Part shown: piece after piece, positions 33,942-43,284 of the stretch
Layout of the letters: the number at the start of each line of letters is the position of its first letter
Position numbering within the stretch: position 1 is the stretch's first letter
From: Paracoccus maritimus
GTDB taxonomy: Bacteria > Pseudomonadota > Alphaproteobacteria > Rhodobacterales > Rhodobacteraceae
Direction: 5' to 3'
Assembly (NCBI RefSeq): GCF_025195095.1
Contig: NZ_JANAVZ010000010.1
Span: forward strand, 1 to 64,000
DNA: 64,000 bases
Position numbers and translations under genes: made by a program
Notes under the pieces: generated by a model
Databases searched by the model: none
Told to the model about the DNA's origin: nothing
Seen by the model: only the letters and a program-made list of their open reading frames with translations

Positions 33942-33988
33942 CTCGAATCGATGAAGGCAACTTCCGGATCCGGGGCGAGGATAACGAC

Positions 33989-36262
33989 ATGACAACTACA
34001 GATCCCAACAGCGGAACAGCCTGCGACTGGACAGTCTCGGGCATGGATTGTGGATCCTGTGCGACCAAGATCAAGGATGCCGTGACACGCCTGCCGGGCG
34101 TCAGCGGCGTTGAAATTGGCATCATGACGGAACGGCTTCGCCTGACGCTGGACGAAACACAGACCGATCGCGACAAGGTCGAAAAGGTGGTGAAATTGCT
34201 TGGTTATGGAATCGCGCCGCGCGCGGCAGGGGCGAAGAAGGACTTTGTCATGCCCGCCATGAGCGATGCGCCGGCAGATGGCCATGACCATGACCATGAC
34301 CATGATCGGAATGATGCCGCCGCAGCGGCGCGTGACGACAGCGGTCATGGCAGCCCTGGCCATGTGCATGACGACCCTGCCGACCGCGGCAAGCGATGGT
34401 ATCAGACCCGCAAGGGCAAGCTGGTAATCTTTACCGCGATCCTTCTGGGTGTCGCCTGGATCATCGAATTGCTGGCGCCGCAGGTCGGCAAATGGGCTTT
34501 CGTCGCGGCCTGTCTGATCGGCGTGGCGCCGGTTGCGAAACGCGCCTTTGCAGCTCTGCGTCTGGGTCAGCCCTTTACAATCGAAAGCCTGATGACGGTC
34601 GCGGCCATTGGCGCCTTGTTCATCGATGCTGCGGAAGAGGCGGCATTGGTAGTGTTCCTGTTCGCGGTTGGCGAAGTGCTGGAGGGTGTGGCAGCCGGCA
34701 AGGCGCGCGATGGCATCCGCGCGCTTGCCGATCTGGTTCCCAAGACAGCGCTGCTGTTGGCAAACGGGACAACGCAGGAAGTCCCGGCATCAAGCCTTGC
34801 TGTCGGGCAAATGGTGCTTGTCCGTCCGGGCGACCGCATCCCCGCAGATGGCGAGATTGCCGAGGGCACCTCGGGCGTAGATGACAGCCCCGTTACCGGC
34901 GAAAGTGTTCCTGTCACCAAGGGGCCGGGCGACCCGGTCTTCGCCGGCTCGATCAATACCGAGGCCGCGCTACGCGTGACCGTCACCAAAGCTGCAGAGG
35001 ATAACACAATCGCCCGCATCATCCGGCTGGTGGAAGAGGCTGAGGTCGCGCGCGCGCCGACTGAACGCTTCATCGACCGCTTCAGCCGCTGGTACATGCC
35101 CGCTATCGTTACTGTCGCGGCGCTGGTTGTTCTGGTGCCGCCGCTGGCATTTGGCCAACCTTGGGACACTTGGATCTATCGCGGTCTGGCGCTGCTGCTG
35201 ATCGGCTGCCCCTGCGCGCTGGTCATCTCGGTTCCGGCCTCAATCGCCTCGGCGCTGTCCACGGGCGCACGGCGCGGGATGCTGATGAAGGGCGGTGCGG
35301 TGATCGAGGCGGCGGCCAATGTATCCCGTGTCGCCTTCGACAAGACCGGCACCCTGACTCATGGGCGTCCGGTGGTGACGGATGTTGTCGCTTTCGGCGC
35401 GACGACCGAGGCCGAGTTGCTGGCAGTGGCGGCGGGGGTCGAAACCGGCTCCAGCCACCCGCTGGCCGTCGCCATCCTGACCAAGGCCGATGAGGCGGGC
35501 ATCGAAGCGCTGCCGTCACGCGATGCGAAAGCACTGTTGGGCAAAGGGGTGATCGCCACGGTTGGCGACGCCTCCGCTTGGGTCACCTCGCCGCGGTATG
35601 CGCTGGAAAATGGCGGGATCGACCAGTCTGACCTGCAGCTTGCCACGGCATTTGAGGAAGATGGCAAGACCGCTGTCGCCGTCTTCCGCGAAAAGACCCC
35701 GCTCGGCCTGATCGCCATGCGCGATGAGCCAAGACAGGACGCAGCCGAAGCGATTCGTCAACTGACAGAGATGGGCGTGACCTCCGTCATCCTGACCGGG
35801 GACAATCCGCGCACGGCGGCCGCGATCGCCGGCGGGCTGGGCATGGAGTTTCGGGCCGACATGATGCCTGAAGACAAGCTAACCGCGATCCGTGAAATGG
35901 GCGAGCAAGGCGGCGTGATGATGATCGGGGACGGCATCAACGACGCGCCGGCACTGAAACAGGCAAGCATCGGCGTGGCCATGGGATCAGGCACGGATGT
36001 GGCGCTGGAAACCGCAGATGCCGCGATCCTTCGCGACCGGGTCACGGACATCCCCGCGCAGATCCGGCTTGCCCGCACGGCCATGGGAAATATCCGCCAG
36101 AACATCACCATCGCGCTGGGGCTTAAGGCGGTGTTTCTTGTGACCTCGGTTCTGGGGATCACCGGGCTGTGGATCGCGATCATGGCCGATACCGGGGCGA
36201 CGGTTCTGGTTACGCTGAACGCGCTACGGCTGTTGCGCTTCAATCCTGAACGCGAGGCATGA
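33989..36262 (+). CDS. zntA: Zn2+/Cd2+/Pb2+-exporting P1B-type ATPase (ZntA-like)
   Basis: A 757-aa efflux pump. Residues 10-75 form a metal-binding HMA domain (SGMDCGSCATKIKDA). A His/Asp-rich linker (DGHDHDHDHDRND) follows. Then come the transmembrane segments, the actuator motif TGES in DDSPVTGESVPV, the CPC channel motif in LIGCPCALVISVP, the phosphorylation site DKTGTLTHG, the HP motif in SSHPLAVA, and GDGINDAPALKQA. The C-terminal helices carry the Asp ligand expected for Zn/Cd pumps (AIMADTGATVLVTLNALRLL). It moves metal from cytosol to periplasm. The symbol reflects the family, not proven specificity. Confidence 0.92.
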   Translation: MTTTDPNSGTACDWTVSGMDCGSCATKIKDAVTRLPGVSGVEIGIMTERLRLTLDETQTDRDKVEKVVKLLGYGIAPRAAGAKKDFVMPAMSDAPADGHDHDHDHDRNDAAAAARDDSGHGSPGHVHDDPADRGKRWYQTRKGKLVIFTAILLGVAWIIELLAPQVGKWAFVAACLIGVAPVAKRAFAALRLGQPFTIESLMTVAAIGALFIDAAEEAALVVFLFAVGEVLEGVAAGKARDGIRALADLVPKTALLLANGTTQEVPASSLAVGQMVLVRPGDRIPADGEIAEGTSGVDDSPVTGESVPVTKGPGDPVFAGSINTEAALRVTVTKAAEDNTIARIIRLVEEAEVARAPTERFIDRFSRWYMPAIVTVAALVVLVPPLAFGQPWDTWIYRGLALLLIGCPCALVISVPASIASALSTGARRGMLMKGGAVIEAAANVSRVAFDKTGTLTHGRPVVTDVVAFGATTEAELLAVAAGVETGSSHPLAVAILTKADEAGIEALPSRDAKALLGKGVIATVGDASAWVTSPRYALENGGIDQSDLQLATAFEEDGKTAVAVFREKTPLGLIAMRDEPRQDAAEAIRQLTEMGVTSVILTGDNPRTAAAIAGGLGMEFRADMMPEDKLTAIREMGEQGGVMMIGDGINDAPALKQASIGVAMGSGTDVALETADAAILRDRVTDIPAQIRLARTAMGNIRQNITIALGLKAVFLVTSVLGITGLWIAIMADTGATVLVTLNALRLLRFNPEREA

Positions 36263-36266
36263 CGCC

Positions 36267-36875
36267 GTGATTTCCGCTTTCGGTTGGGCGGTGCTTGCCC
36301 TGCTTGCCGCTTACCTCATGCTTTTCTTTTTCGGCAATGCCATGGCGGCGCGAGCCGCCGGGCGGCCGGTCTGGCTGTTCTCGCGGGCGAAACGGCGCGA
36401 CTGGTGGGCGGCGCTGGGCTTTCGGGCGGCCTTCGCTTTGGCGCTTCTGGGGCCACTGCTGTGGGGTGCCTTTCCCACGCTGCATAACCTTGACCCCTTC
36501 TGGACCGAAGGACAGGCGCTGGCGCTTGGCGGGGTCGGTGTGTTTCTGGCCGGCATCGGCGCGATGGTTGCCTTTGCTGCGCAGATGTCGATGGGCGCTT
36601 CATGGCGGGTGGGTGTCGCTGAAGGTGCCACGGGTGCGCTTGTCTCGGGCGGGCTCTATCGGTTCAGCCGCAACCCGGCCTTTTTCGGGCAGTTCATCCT
36701 GCTTCTTGGCACAGCCCTTGCCATTCCTTCGCTGCCGACACTTCTCGCGCCGCTGCTGTTTCTGTGGTCGGCCACGGCGCAGGTCCGGTCCGAGGAGGAC
36801 GTCCTTCGGCAAGCCCTGGGGGCAGAGTATGACGCATACGCGGCATCTGTTCCGCGCTGGATCGGGCTACCATAA
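36267..36875 (+). CDS. Isoprenylcysteine carboxyl methyltransferase-like membrane protein
   Basis: A 202-aa membrane protein with about five hydrophobic segments, starting at GTG with GAGG nine bases before it. The family signature is the C-terminal GGLYRFSRNPAFFGQFILLL and the SAM-pocket end EEDVLRQALGAEYDAYAASV followed by PRWIG. ICMT-like proteins of bacteria methylate lipids or small molecules; the substrate here is unknown. It begins five bases after zntA and is probably co-transcribed, an association seen often in heavy-metal islands. Confidence 0.82.
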   Translation: MISAFGWAVLALLAAYLMLFFFGNAMAARAAGRPVWLFSRAKRRDWWAALGFRAAFALALLGPLLWGAFPTLHNLDPFWTEGQALALGGVGVFLAGIGAMVAFAAQMSMGASWRVGVAEGATGALVSGGLYRFSRNPAFFGQFILLLGTALAIPSLPTLLAPLLFLWSATAQVRSEEDVLRQALGAEYDAYAASVPRWIGLP

Positions 36876-36939
36876 TCTCTTCTCGACCAATTACCTGAAT
36901 CACACGATCAATTATGCCACTTGCGAATGTCCGGACGGA

Positions 36940-39303
36940 TCACAGCTCGACCCGTTTCAGCCGCAGCGCATTGGCGATGACAGAAACCGAGGACAGCGAC
37001 ATGGCCGCTGCAGCGATCATCGGCGACAGCAGCAGGCCAAAGATCGGATAGAGCAGCCCCGCCGCAACCGGGATGCCGGCGGCATTGTAGATGAAGGCGA
37101 AGAACAGGTTCTGTCGGATATTGCGCATGGTGGCCACGGCGAGCTTGCGGGCGCGGACAATGCCGGTCAGGTCGCCGCCCAGCAGGGTCAGCCCTGCGCT
37201 ATCGACCGCCACATCGGCGCCGGTGCCCATGGCGATACCGACATCCGCCGCAGCCAGCGCTGGTGCGTCGTTTACCCCGTCCCCCGCCATGGCGACCTTG
37301 TTCCCCTTACCGCGCAGCCCGTCGATCAGATCCTTCTTTCCCTCGGGCAACATCCCGGCGCGGACCTCGTGGATGCCCAAGCGGCTTGCCACGGCCAGCG
37401 CCGTGCGCTCATTGTCGCCGGTTGCCATGATCACCTTGATGCCCAGATCGTGCAGGTCACGTATTGCCGCCTCGGCGGTGGATTTGATCGGGTCGGCCAC
37501 GGCGACCAGACCGGCCAGCCCGCCATCCAGCGCCACGAACATGGCGGTCTTGCCCTCGCCGCGCAGGCGATCGGCGGTCTTCTCGCCCGTGTCGCAGTCG
37601 ATGCCGAGCGATGTCATCAGCGCATTATTGCCAAGCGCCACATCCCGGCCATCGACCTTGCCGATCACCCCCTTGCCGGTGATGGCCTCGAACTCCTCGC
37701 CATTGCCAAGGCTCAACCCACGCGATTTCGCGCCTTCGACAATCGCCTCAGCCAGCGGGTGTTCGGAGGCGCGTTCCAGCGCAGCGGCAGCAGCCAGCAA
37801 CTCATCCTCGGGCACGTCGCCGAAGCTGGTCACATCGGTCAGGGCCGGCTTGCCTTCGGTCAGCGTGCCGGTCTTGTCGACGATCAGCGTGTCCACATCT
37901 GCCATCAGTTCCAGCGCCTCGGCATTCTTGACGAGCACGCCGGCCTGCGCGCCGCGCCCCGCCGCCGTGGTGATGGAAATCGGCGTCGCCAGCCCAAGCG
38001 CACAGGGACAAGCGATGATCAGCACCGAAACCGCCGAGGCAATGGCGAATACATAGGACGGGCTGGGGCCAAAGATCAGCCAGACGACAAAGGCCAGAAT
38101 GCCGATCACCACCACCGCCGGCACAAAAATCGCCGAAACCCGGTCGGCCAGCCCCTGAATCGGCGCTTTGGAACGTCGCGCGCCGGCGACCATCTGGACG
38201 ATCTGCGACAGGACCGTGTCGGCGCCGACATCGGTGGCGCGGATCGCCAGCGTGCCGTTCTTATTAATCGTGCCGCCGGTCACGCGGTCGCCCTCGGTCT
38301 TCTCGACCGGCACCGGCTCGCCGGTGATCATGCTTTCATCGACGGAAGAGCGGCCCTCGACCACCTCGCCATCGACCGGCACGCTGTCGCCAGGCCGCAC
38401 GCGCAGCATGTCGCCCGCCATGATGTTTTCCAGCGGTGCATCGTATTCCGTACCATCGGGCAGGATACGTCGGGCAGTCTTGGGCGCCAGATCCAGCAGC
38501 GCCCGGATCGCATCGCCGGTGCGTTCCCGAGCCCGCAGTTCCAGGACCTGCCCGACGAAGACCAGCGCCACAATGACCACGGCTGCTTCGTAATAGGTGC
38601 CGACGACCTCGCCCATTCGGTATTCCTCGGGAAAGATTCCCGGCAGGAAGGTGGCGGAGAGCGAATAGAGATAGGCCGCGCCGACACCCAGCGAGATCAA
38701 CGTCCACATGTTCGGCGAGCGATTTTTGAAGGAATCCAACCCGCGCTGAAAGAAGGGCCGCGCCGCCCAGAGCACGATGGGCGTGGCCAGCAGGAACTCC
38801 AGCCAGACGGCGGTGCGGTGCCCGATCCAGTCGCGGACCGGAATGCCCACCATCTCGCCCATCGTCAGGATCAACAACGGCACCGCAGCGGCCACGCTGA
38901 CCCAGAGCCGCCGGGTGAAATCGGTCAGTTCATGGCTGGGTTCGTCCGAGGGAATCATCGGCTCCAAGGCCATGCCGCAGATCGGGCAGGCGCCGGGTTC
39001 GTCGCGGACGATCTCGGGATGCATCGGGCAGGTCCATTGCGTGCCCGCCGGGGCGGTTTTTTCGACCTTGGCCGCCGCGCCCGAGGCGTAGAACCACGGA
39101 TCGCCGTCGAATTTAGACTGGCACCCGTCCGAGCAGAAATAGAAGGTCTGTCCCTCATAGTCGCGGTGCCGGGCCTCGGGCTTTATCTTCACCTGCATCC
39201 CGCAAACCGGATCGATGGCCTTGCCGGAATCAGCCTGTGCCTGTGCGCCACCGTGTGTCCCGTGATCGTGATGCCCATGCGAATGATCGTGCTTGTGGTC
39301 CAT
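36940..39303 (-). CDS. copA: Cu+-exporting P1B-type ATPase with YHS and heavy-metal-binding N-terminus
   Basis: A 787-aa copper pump. The N-terminus is His-rich ([19 protein letters not shown]). Next is a YHS domain ([31 protein letters not shown]). A CxxHP-type heavy-metal-binding domain follows ([20 protein letters not shown]). In place of a classic HMA it then has the ATPase core: [23 protein letters not shown] in [37 protein letters not shown] and [17 protein letters not shown]-terminal ligands NAAG and [15 protein letters not shown] fit Cu+ pumps. It is divergent from the CsoR-like gene, which shares two operator-like sites with it. Confidence 0.92.
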   Translation of the reverse strand: MDHKHDHSHGHHDHGTHGGAQAQADSGKAIDPVCGMQVKIKPEARHRDYEGQTFYFCSDGCQSKFDGDPWFYASGAAAKVEKTAPAGTQWTCPMHPEIVRDEPGACPICGMALEPMIPSDEPSHELTDFTRRLWVSVAAAVPLLILTMGEMVGIPVRDWIGHRTAVWLEFLLATPIVLWAARPFFQRGLDSFKNRSPNMWTLISLGVGAAYLYSLSATFLPGIFPEEYRMGEVVGTYYEAAVVIVALVFVGQVLELRARERTGDAIRALLDLAPKTARRILPDGTEYDAPLENIMAGDMLRVRPGDSVPVDGEVVEGRSSVDESMITGEPVPVEKTEGDRVTGGTINKNGTLAIRATDVGADTVLSQIVQMVAGARRSKAPIQGLADRVSAIFVPAVVVIGILAFVVWLIFGPSPSYVFAIASAVSVLIIACPCALGLATPISITTAAGRGAQAGVLVKNAEALELMADVDTLIVDKTGTLTEGKPALTDVTSFGDVPEDELLAAAAALERASEHPLAEAIVEGAKSRGLSLGNGEEFEAITGKGVIGKVDGRDVALGNNALMTSLGIDCDTGEKTADRLRGEGKTAMFVALDGGLAGLVAVADPIKSTAEAAIRDLHDLGIKVIMATGDNERTALAVASRLGIHEVRAGMLPEGKKDLIDGLRGKGNKVAMAGDGVNDAPALAAADVGIAMGTGADVAVDSAGLTLLGGDLTGIVRARKLAVATMRNIRQNLFFAFIYNAAGIPVAAGLLYPIFGLLLSPMIAAAAMSLSSVSVIANALRLKRVEL

Positions 39304-39319
39304 GACTCTCTCCCGGCAG

Positions 39320-39368
39320 ATACCTATAGGGGGTATATCAGGCTTGCTCTATACCCCTTGAGGGTATA
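39320..39368. promoter_or_regulatory. Two CsoR-type operator-like inverted repeats
   Basis: Site 1 (39320-39338) and site 2 (39350-39368) each have ATAC and GTAT ends around a G/C-rich tract: ATACCTATAGGGGGTAT, and TATACCCCTTGAGGGTATA. Their centres are 30 bases apart, about three helical turns. They lie between the divergent copper ATPase and csoR-like genes, so a single repressor could control both. Confidence 0.72.
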
Positions 39369-39403
39369 GCACAAGCCGCGGATGTTGAAGATCGGAGCCC
39401 TCC

Positions 39404-39685
39404 TTGGCGCATGACAAGCAGAACCGAGACGCGATCCTGAAGCGGCTTTCCCGCCTGAACGGTCAGGTGCAGGGCGTCTCGCGCATGGTCGAGGATGGGC
39501 GCTATTGCGTCGACATCCTGAACCAGACCGCCGCCATCCGGTCTGCCCTGCGCGGCGTCGAACGCTTGCTGATCGAGGATCACGCGCGAAGCTGCATGGA
39601 AGACGCGATCCAATCCGGCGATCAGGACCGTCAGCGGGTGATGTTCCGCGAGGTCGTCGAACTGATGGAAAAGGTGCGCGACTGA
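39404..39685 (+). CDS. CsoR/RcnR-family metal-sensing repressor
   Basis: A 93-aa all-helical tetrameric repressor: KQNRDAILKRLSRLNGQVQG, then MVEDGRYCVDILNQTAAIRS, and LLIEDHARSCMEDAI. The Cys-(x)n-His-x3-Cys ligand set typical of Cu(I)-sensing CsoR (Cys in GRYC, His in EDHA, Cys in RSC) is complete. It would release the two operators upstream when it binds Cu(I), derepressing the ATPase and its own operon. Its TGA overlaps the next ATG. Confidence 0.88.
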   Translation: MAHDKQNRDAILKRLSRLNGQVQGVSRMVEDGRYCVDILNQTAAIRSALRGVERLLIEDHARSCMEDAIQSGDQDRQRVMFREVVELMEKVRD

Positions 39686-40008
39686 TGCGGTTCCTGCTGT
39701 CGGCGCTGCTTGTCGTCATGCTGGCGGTGACGATGCCACTGGCCCTGACCGGCGCCGCCTCGGCGGAGGCATCGTCGATGGCCTCGACGGCCGAAACATC
39801 CGCGTCGCCAGTCGCGCATGAATGCTGCACCACGCAGCCGGATTCTCCACATGGCGACTGTGCGGCCTGTGCCGACATCGGCAATGCCGAAATCACGTCC
39901 AACGCGGCCCGCTTGTCACGCCGAATCCGACACTTTCCCCCGCTGCAAGATATGAAAACCGCCAGGCCGCGCTTGCCGCGGCCCCCTCCGCGATCCGCTG
40001 CTCTCTGA
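39685..40008 (+). CDS. Small secreted Cys-rich protein of copper island
   Basis: A 107-aa protein coupled to the csoR-like gene by a TGATG overlap. A signal peptide (MRFLLSALLVVMLAVTMPLA) ends near SAEA. The mature part has VAHECCTTQPDSPHGDCAAC, a CC...CxxC cluster suitable for copper. The C-terminus is basic and proline-rich. No named family is clear. It is probably a periplasmic metal-binding protein, inferred from its context and cysteines. Confidence 0.6.
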   Translation: MRFLLSALLVVMLAVTMPLALTGAASAEASSMASTAETSASPVAHECCTTQPDSPHGDCAACADIGNAEITSNAARLSRRIRHFPPLQDMKTARPRLPRPPPRSAAL

Positions 40009-40101
40009 CGCCACATGGCCCGAGGGGCCACAAGCCGATCAACTGCGCGACGAGAGGGGCGAATGACCCTACGGCGCGTAATATCCTGAAGGACATCAGA
40101 A

Positions 40102-40581
40102 ATGAGCAATCCCAATTTCTCGCGTCGCGGGGCGATCCTTGCGGTCGCAGCGATGCTGTCGACAACCTCTACACTTGCCTTTGCCACCATCGGTTCGGAC
40201 GAAAAGCCGAACCTGCTGAGCATCACCAAGGACCCCGGCTGCGGCTGCTGCGGCGCCTGGGCCGATCTGGCCATCGAGGCGGGGTTCGAGGTCGAGACGA
40301 CCGAAACCAGCGATTATGTCGGCATGAAGCGCGACGCCGCTGTGCCCGAAAACCTGTGGTCCTGCCACACGACCCGGATCAGCGGCTATATCGTCGAGGG
40401 CCATGTGCCCTTCGCGGCCATAAGGCAGCTTCTGGAAAAGCGCCCCGACATCACCGGGATCGCCGTGCCGGGGATGCCCGCCGGATCGCCGGGAATGGGC
40501 GGCGGGGTCGAGGCCACCGCCGAGGTCATCGCCTGGGGCGGCATTGCCGGCGATGGGCGCGCCTTTCCGCTGGACGGGTAG
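40102..40581 (+). CDS. DUF411 periplasmic metal-binding protein
   Basis: A 159-aa protein with a TAT-type signal (FSRRGAILAVAAMLS) and the DUF411 core: LLSITKDPGCGCCGAWADLA, ETSDYVGMKRDAAVPENLWS, CHTTRISGYIVEGHVPFAAI and GIAVPGMPAGSPGMGGG. The CGCC motif and the single CH are the likely copper ligands. DUF411 proteins recur in copper and mercury islands. It is followed four bases later by a cytochrome c gene. Confidence 0.88.
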   Translation: MSNPNFSRRGAILAVAAMLSTTSTLAFATIGSDEKPNLLSITKDPGCGCCGAWADLAIEAGFEVETTETSDYVGMKRDAAVPENLWSCHTTRISGYIVEGHVPFAAIRQLLEKRPDITGIAVPGMPAGSPGMGGGVEATAEVIAWGGIAGDGRAFPLDG

Positions 40582-40584
40582 CAG

Positions 40585-41040
40585 ATGACGCGCAACGCAC
40601 TCATCCTCATCGCAGCGGTCGGGCTGGCCGCTGCGATCCTGATCCTCTGGCGCGGCAGCGCGGCGACTGAGACAGCCGCGCAGGATCAGGCCGTGATCGC
40701 GCTTGGCCAGCGGCTCTACGCCGAAAACTGCGCCAGTTGCCACGGCGCCGATCTGGAAGGCCAGCCGGACTGGCAGACCCCGCTGGAAAATGGCCGCTAT
40801 CCGGCGCCCCCGCATGACGAGACCGGCCACACATGGCATCACGCCGACCCGCTGCTGGAACGGATCATTCGCGACGGCACGGCCGCCGTGGTCGGCGATG
40901 GGTATGAAAGCGACATGCCCGGTTTCGGCGATGTCATGAGTGACGCCGAAATCGCCGCAGTTCTGGCCTATATCAAATCGACCTGGCCCGAACGGGAGCG
41001 CGCAATCCAGAGCCGCATGACCAGCAACAGCGCGCCTTGA
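40585..41040 (+). CDS. Membrane-anchored c-type cytochrome
   Basis: A 151-aa protein with an N-terminal signal-anchor (ALILIAAVGLAAAILILW) and one haem site (YAENCASCHGADLEGQPDW), with the axial Met probably in GFGDVMSDAEIAAVLAYI. It resembles small class I cytochromes found in copper islands beside DUF411 and multicopper oxidase genes. It may carry electrons in periplasmic Cu(I) oxidation, which is an inference. Confidence 0.85.
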   Translation: MTRNALILIAAVGLAAAILILWRGSAATETAAQDQAVIALGQRLYAENCASCHGADLEGQPDWQTPLENGRYPAPPHDETGHTWHHADPLLERIIRDGTAAVVGDGYESDMPGFGDVMSDAEIAAVLAYIKSTWPERERAIQSRMTSNSAP

Positions 41041-41078
41041 CAACCCGGCGTGTCACCAAGATAGCCAAGGAGTTTCCC

Positions 41079-41351
41079 ATGCAGAAAAGAACCGCCGCCA
41101 TATCCTTGACGCTTCTGGTCCTCGCCGGATGCGCGGCTCAGGCGCCCGACGTCGCAGCCGAGGCCGCGTCCCCCTATCCGATCCCGGACGAAGTCGTCGC
41201 CGTCGCCGGCCCCAATCAGGACCTGACGACGGCACGGCTTGACCCGGCGGACGATTGCTACTGGTATTATCACGCCGGGCCGGTCGAAACGACGCTGGTG
41301 CCGCTGCGCGCCGCGAACGGCAACCAGATCTGCAACGTGCGCGCGTCCTGA
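41079..41351 (+). CDS. Small lipoprotein
   Basis: A 90-aa protein starting MQKRTAAISLTLLVLAGCAA, with AAGGAG upstream and a lipobox Cys at residue 18. The mature part is short and holds DDCYWYYHAGPVETTLVPLR and QICNVRAS, with two cysteines. It looks like a small outer-membrane lipoprotein often seen after copper genes. Function unknown. Confidence 0.68.
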   Translation: MQKRTAAISLTLLVLAGCAAQAPDVAAEAASPYPIPDEVVAVAGPNQDLTTARLDPADDCYWYYHAGPVETTLVPLRAANGNQICNVRAS

Positions 41352-41378
41352 CGCCAGGCATTACCGGAAGGCACGCGA

Positions 41379-42029
41379 CTAGCTGACGGCCGACACGCTG
41401 CCTACCGGCGAATAGAGATATGCGGTCGCGCCGATCTGGACCCGCGGATACAGTTCGTTGATGTGGGCCATGACCATGCGGACGCAGCCGGAACTGGCGC
41501 GGCTGCCGATCGAGGTTGGAAACGGCGTGCCGTGAATGCGCAGATAGGTATCGCGGTCGCCGAGATAGAGATACAGCGCACGCGAACCCAGAGCGTTCCG
41601 AGGGCCGGGTTCCATGCCGTCCTCATATTGCGCATAGACCTCGGGTTCGCGCTCGATCATGTTGCGCGTCGGGGTCCAATGCGGCCATTCGGCCTTGCGT
41701 TTGATCGTATAGGTGCCCGGCTCGTAAAGATCGCCCCTGCCGATGGCCACGCCGTAACGCATCGCCGTGCCGCCCTCTTCGATGTGATAAAGGTATCGGG
41801 CCACCGCATCGACATGAATGTCGCCCGGCACCAGCCCTGCGTTCGCAGTGACTCGCTGCGGCAGGTAACGCGCGTGCAGTCCCCAGGGATTGGGACCACC
41901 GGCCTCGACCTCGGCATCCCAAGCGGCCTTTTGCGCCGTGTCGGGCCAGGTTGAGGCCATGACCGGCGTGGCGGCGGCCGCCGAAAACAGCGCCGTCGTC
42001 GTGCGGATGAAATGTCTGCGTGTCAGCAT
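41379..42029 (-). CDS. L,D-transpeptidase (YkuD domain)
   Basis: A 216-aa periplasmic enzyme with a TAT-like signal (MLTRRHFIRTTTALFSAAAA). The YkuD active site is HGTPFPTSIGSRASSGCVRM, with the catalytic His and the Cys in SSGCVR. It forms 3-3 cross-links or links proteins to peptidoglycan. L,D-transpeptidases are inhibited by copper in other bacteria, which may explain one in a copper island (inference). Last gene of the minus-strand group 45201-41379. Confidence 0.88.
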   Translation of the reverse strand: MLTRRHFIRTTTALFSAAAATPVMASTWPDTAQKAAWDAEVEAGGPNPWGLHARYLPQRVTANAGLVPGDIHVDAVARYLYHIEEGGTAMRYGVAIGRGDLYEPGTYTIKRKAEWPHWTPTRNMIEREPEVYAQYEDGMEPGPRNALGSRALYLYLGDRDTYLRIHGTPFPTSIGSRASSGCVRMVMAHINELYPRVQIGATAYLYSPVGSVSAVS

Positions 42030-42110
42030 GTGATTGCTCCTTGTCCTTTCCTTGTATCTTCAGATGGAAGCGGCAAGCGCAGCGACTTCTGCGATTGCCG
42101 TGCCGAATCT

Positions 42111-42632
42111 TCAGCGCCCATCGACCTCTGGCGTCGCCGCTGGCCCGCCTTCCAGATCGGCGATCAGCGCCTTCATCTCCGCGATTTCCAGAGTCTGCGC
42201 CTCGATGATGCTGTCCGCCAGCGCCCGGACGCGAGGATCCGAGATATCCGCACGGGTGGATGTCAGGATCGCAATGGAATGATGCGGAATCATCGCCTTC
42301 ATCCAGGCGGTATCATCGACCGTTGCCTGACTGCGGACCAGAAACAGGCCAAGCGCAAATGCCAGAATCGAAACGCCCGCGACGATCAAATTGGCACGCG
42401 GACTGCGATACATCCCCAGCATGAAGGCCAACATGATCAGCGCCATGGCACCGCCCATGTAGAGCGCCATCCACATCCGGGTCTGGCTGAAAAAGACGTG
42501 ATCGATCGCCCAGCTGTTCAGATACATCAACCCGAACATGATGACCGTCGAGGTGACGATCATCGCCGCAAAACGGCCATAGCTTCCGCCGCTCAGGCTT
42601 CCGTGGCTGTTGTGTTGATCAGAATGATCCAT
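42111..42632 (-). CDS. DUF305 domain membrane protein
   Basis: A 173-aa protein with three hydrophobic segments (RFAAMIVTSTVIMFGLMYL, MALYMGGAMALIMLAFMLGM, LIVAGVSILAFALGLFLV) followed by a DUF305-like part (WMKAMIPHHSIAILTSTRAD). The HH motif and N-terminal His residues (MDHSDQHNSHG) suit metal binding. DUF305 proteins are frequent in copper islands. Its precise role is unknown. Confidence 0.82.
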   Translation of the reverse strand: MDHSDQHNSHGSLSGGSYGRFAAMIVTSTVIMFGLMYLNSWAIDHVFFSQTRMWMALYMGGAMALIMLAFMLGMYRSPRANLIVAGVSILAFALGLFLVRSQATVDDTAWMKAMIPHHSIAILTSTRADISDPRVRALADSIIEAQTLEIAEMKALIADLEGGPAATPEVDGR

Positions 42633-42656
42633 GACGTTGTCCTTTCGTGAAATATG

Positions 42657-43271
42657 TCAGTTGCGCCGCGCGGCGGCGACAAGTTCGGCCAGTTTCGCTG
42701 ACGAAATGGCGCCAAAGCGCGAATCCGATCCGGCGATGAAGGTGGGTGTGCCGACAAGCCCCATCGCCTCGGCCAGCGCATTGGACTTCTGGATATGTTG
42801 GGCAATCTCCAGGCCGCCCATATCGCGCTGCAACTGCTGAGTGTCTAAACCCATGGATCGCGCGACACGCAGGACGCTGGCCCTTTCGGCCCGGGGTTTC
42901 TGACTCAACAGGACGCGATGAAAGTCGGCGTAGCGGCCCTGCTTGCGTGACGCCAGCGCCGCGCGGGCCGCGAAAACCGAACCCTCGCCAAAAACCGGCC
43001 ATTCCCGCATCACCATTCGCAAGCCGGAATCGGCTCCTAACACAGCATCCACCACCGGCATCATCGCGCGGCAGAATTGGCAGTTGTAATCGAAGAACTC
43101 GATCAGTGTCGCATTGCCCTCAGGATTGCCAAAGATCGGCGCATTCGCGTCATGTTCAAGCTGCCTGCGGAATTGGGGTGGCAGCGAATGCCCGGCCCAC
43201 GCCAGACGAGGAGCAATGGCCATCGTCGGAGCCGCGAGTGCCAGGGTCAGGATCATGCGTCGCTGATACAT
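42657..43271 (-). CDS. DsbA-family thiol oxidoreductase
   Basis: A 204-aa periplasmic thioredoxin-fold protein. After a signal peptide (MILTLALAAPTMAIAPRLAW) comes the active site EFFDYNCQFCRAMMPVVDAV (CxxC) and the cis-Pro region GLVGTPTFIAGSD. It may oxidise or reshuffle disulfides of copper-island proteins, several of which are Cys-rich. It lies 13 bases downstream of the multicopper oxidase gene. Confidence 0.87.
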   Translation of the reverse strand: MYQRRMILTLALAAPTMAIAPRLAWAGHSLPPQFRRQLEHDANAPIFGNPEGNATLIEFFDYNCQFCRAMMPVVDAVLGADSGLRMVMREWPVFGEGSVFAARAALASRKQGRYADFHRVLLSQKPRAERASVLRVARSMGLDTQQLQRDMGGLEIAQHIQKSNALAEAMGLVGTPTFIAGSDSRFGAISSAKLAELVAAARRN

Positions 43272-43284
43272 GGTGCTTCCCCCC

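Noticed and set aside
34276-34310. Tandem CATGAC-type repeat
   Set aside because: It encodes the His/Asp-rich metal-binding linker of the Zn/Cd ATPase and is explained by that protein.
36295-39369. 1024-aa plus-strand frame across the copper ATPase
   Set aside because: It is composed of shadow codons of two real genes (methyltransferase and copper ATPase) and has no conserved motif.
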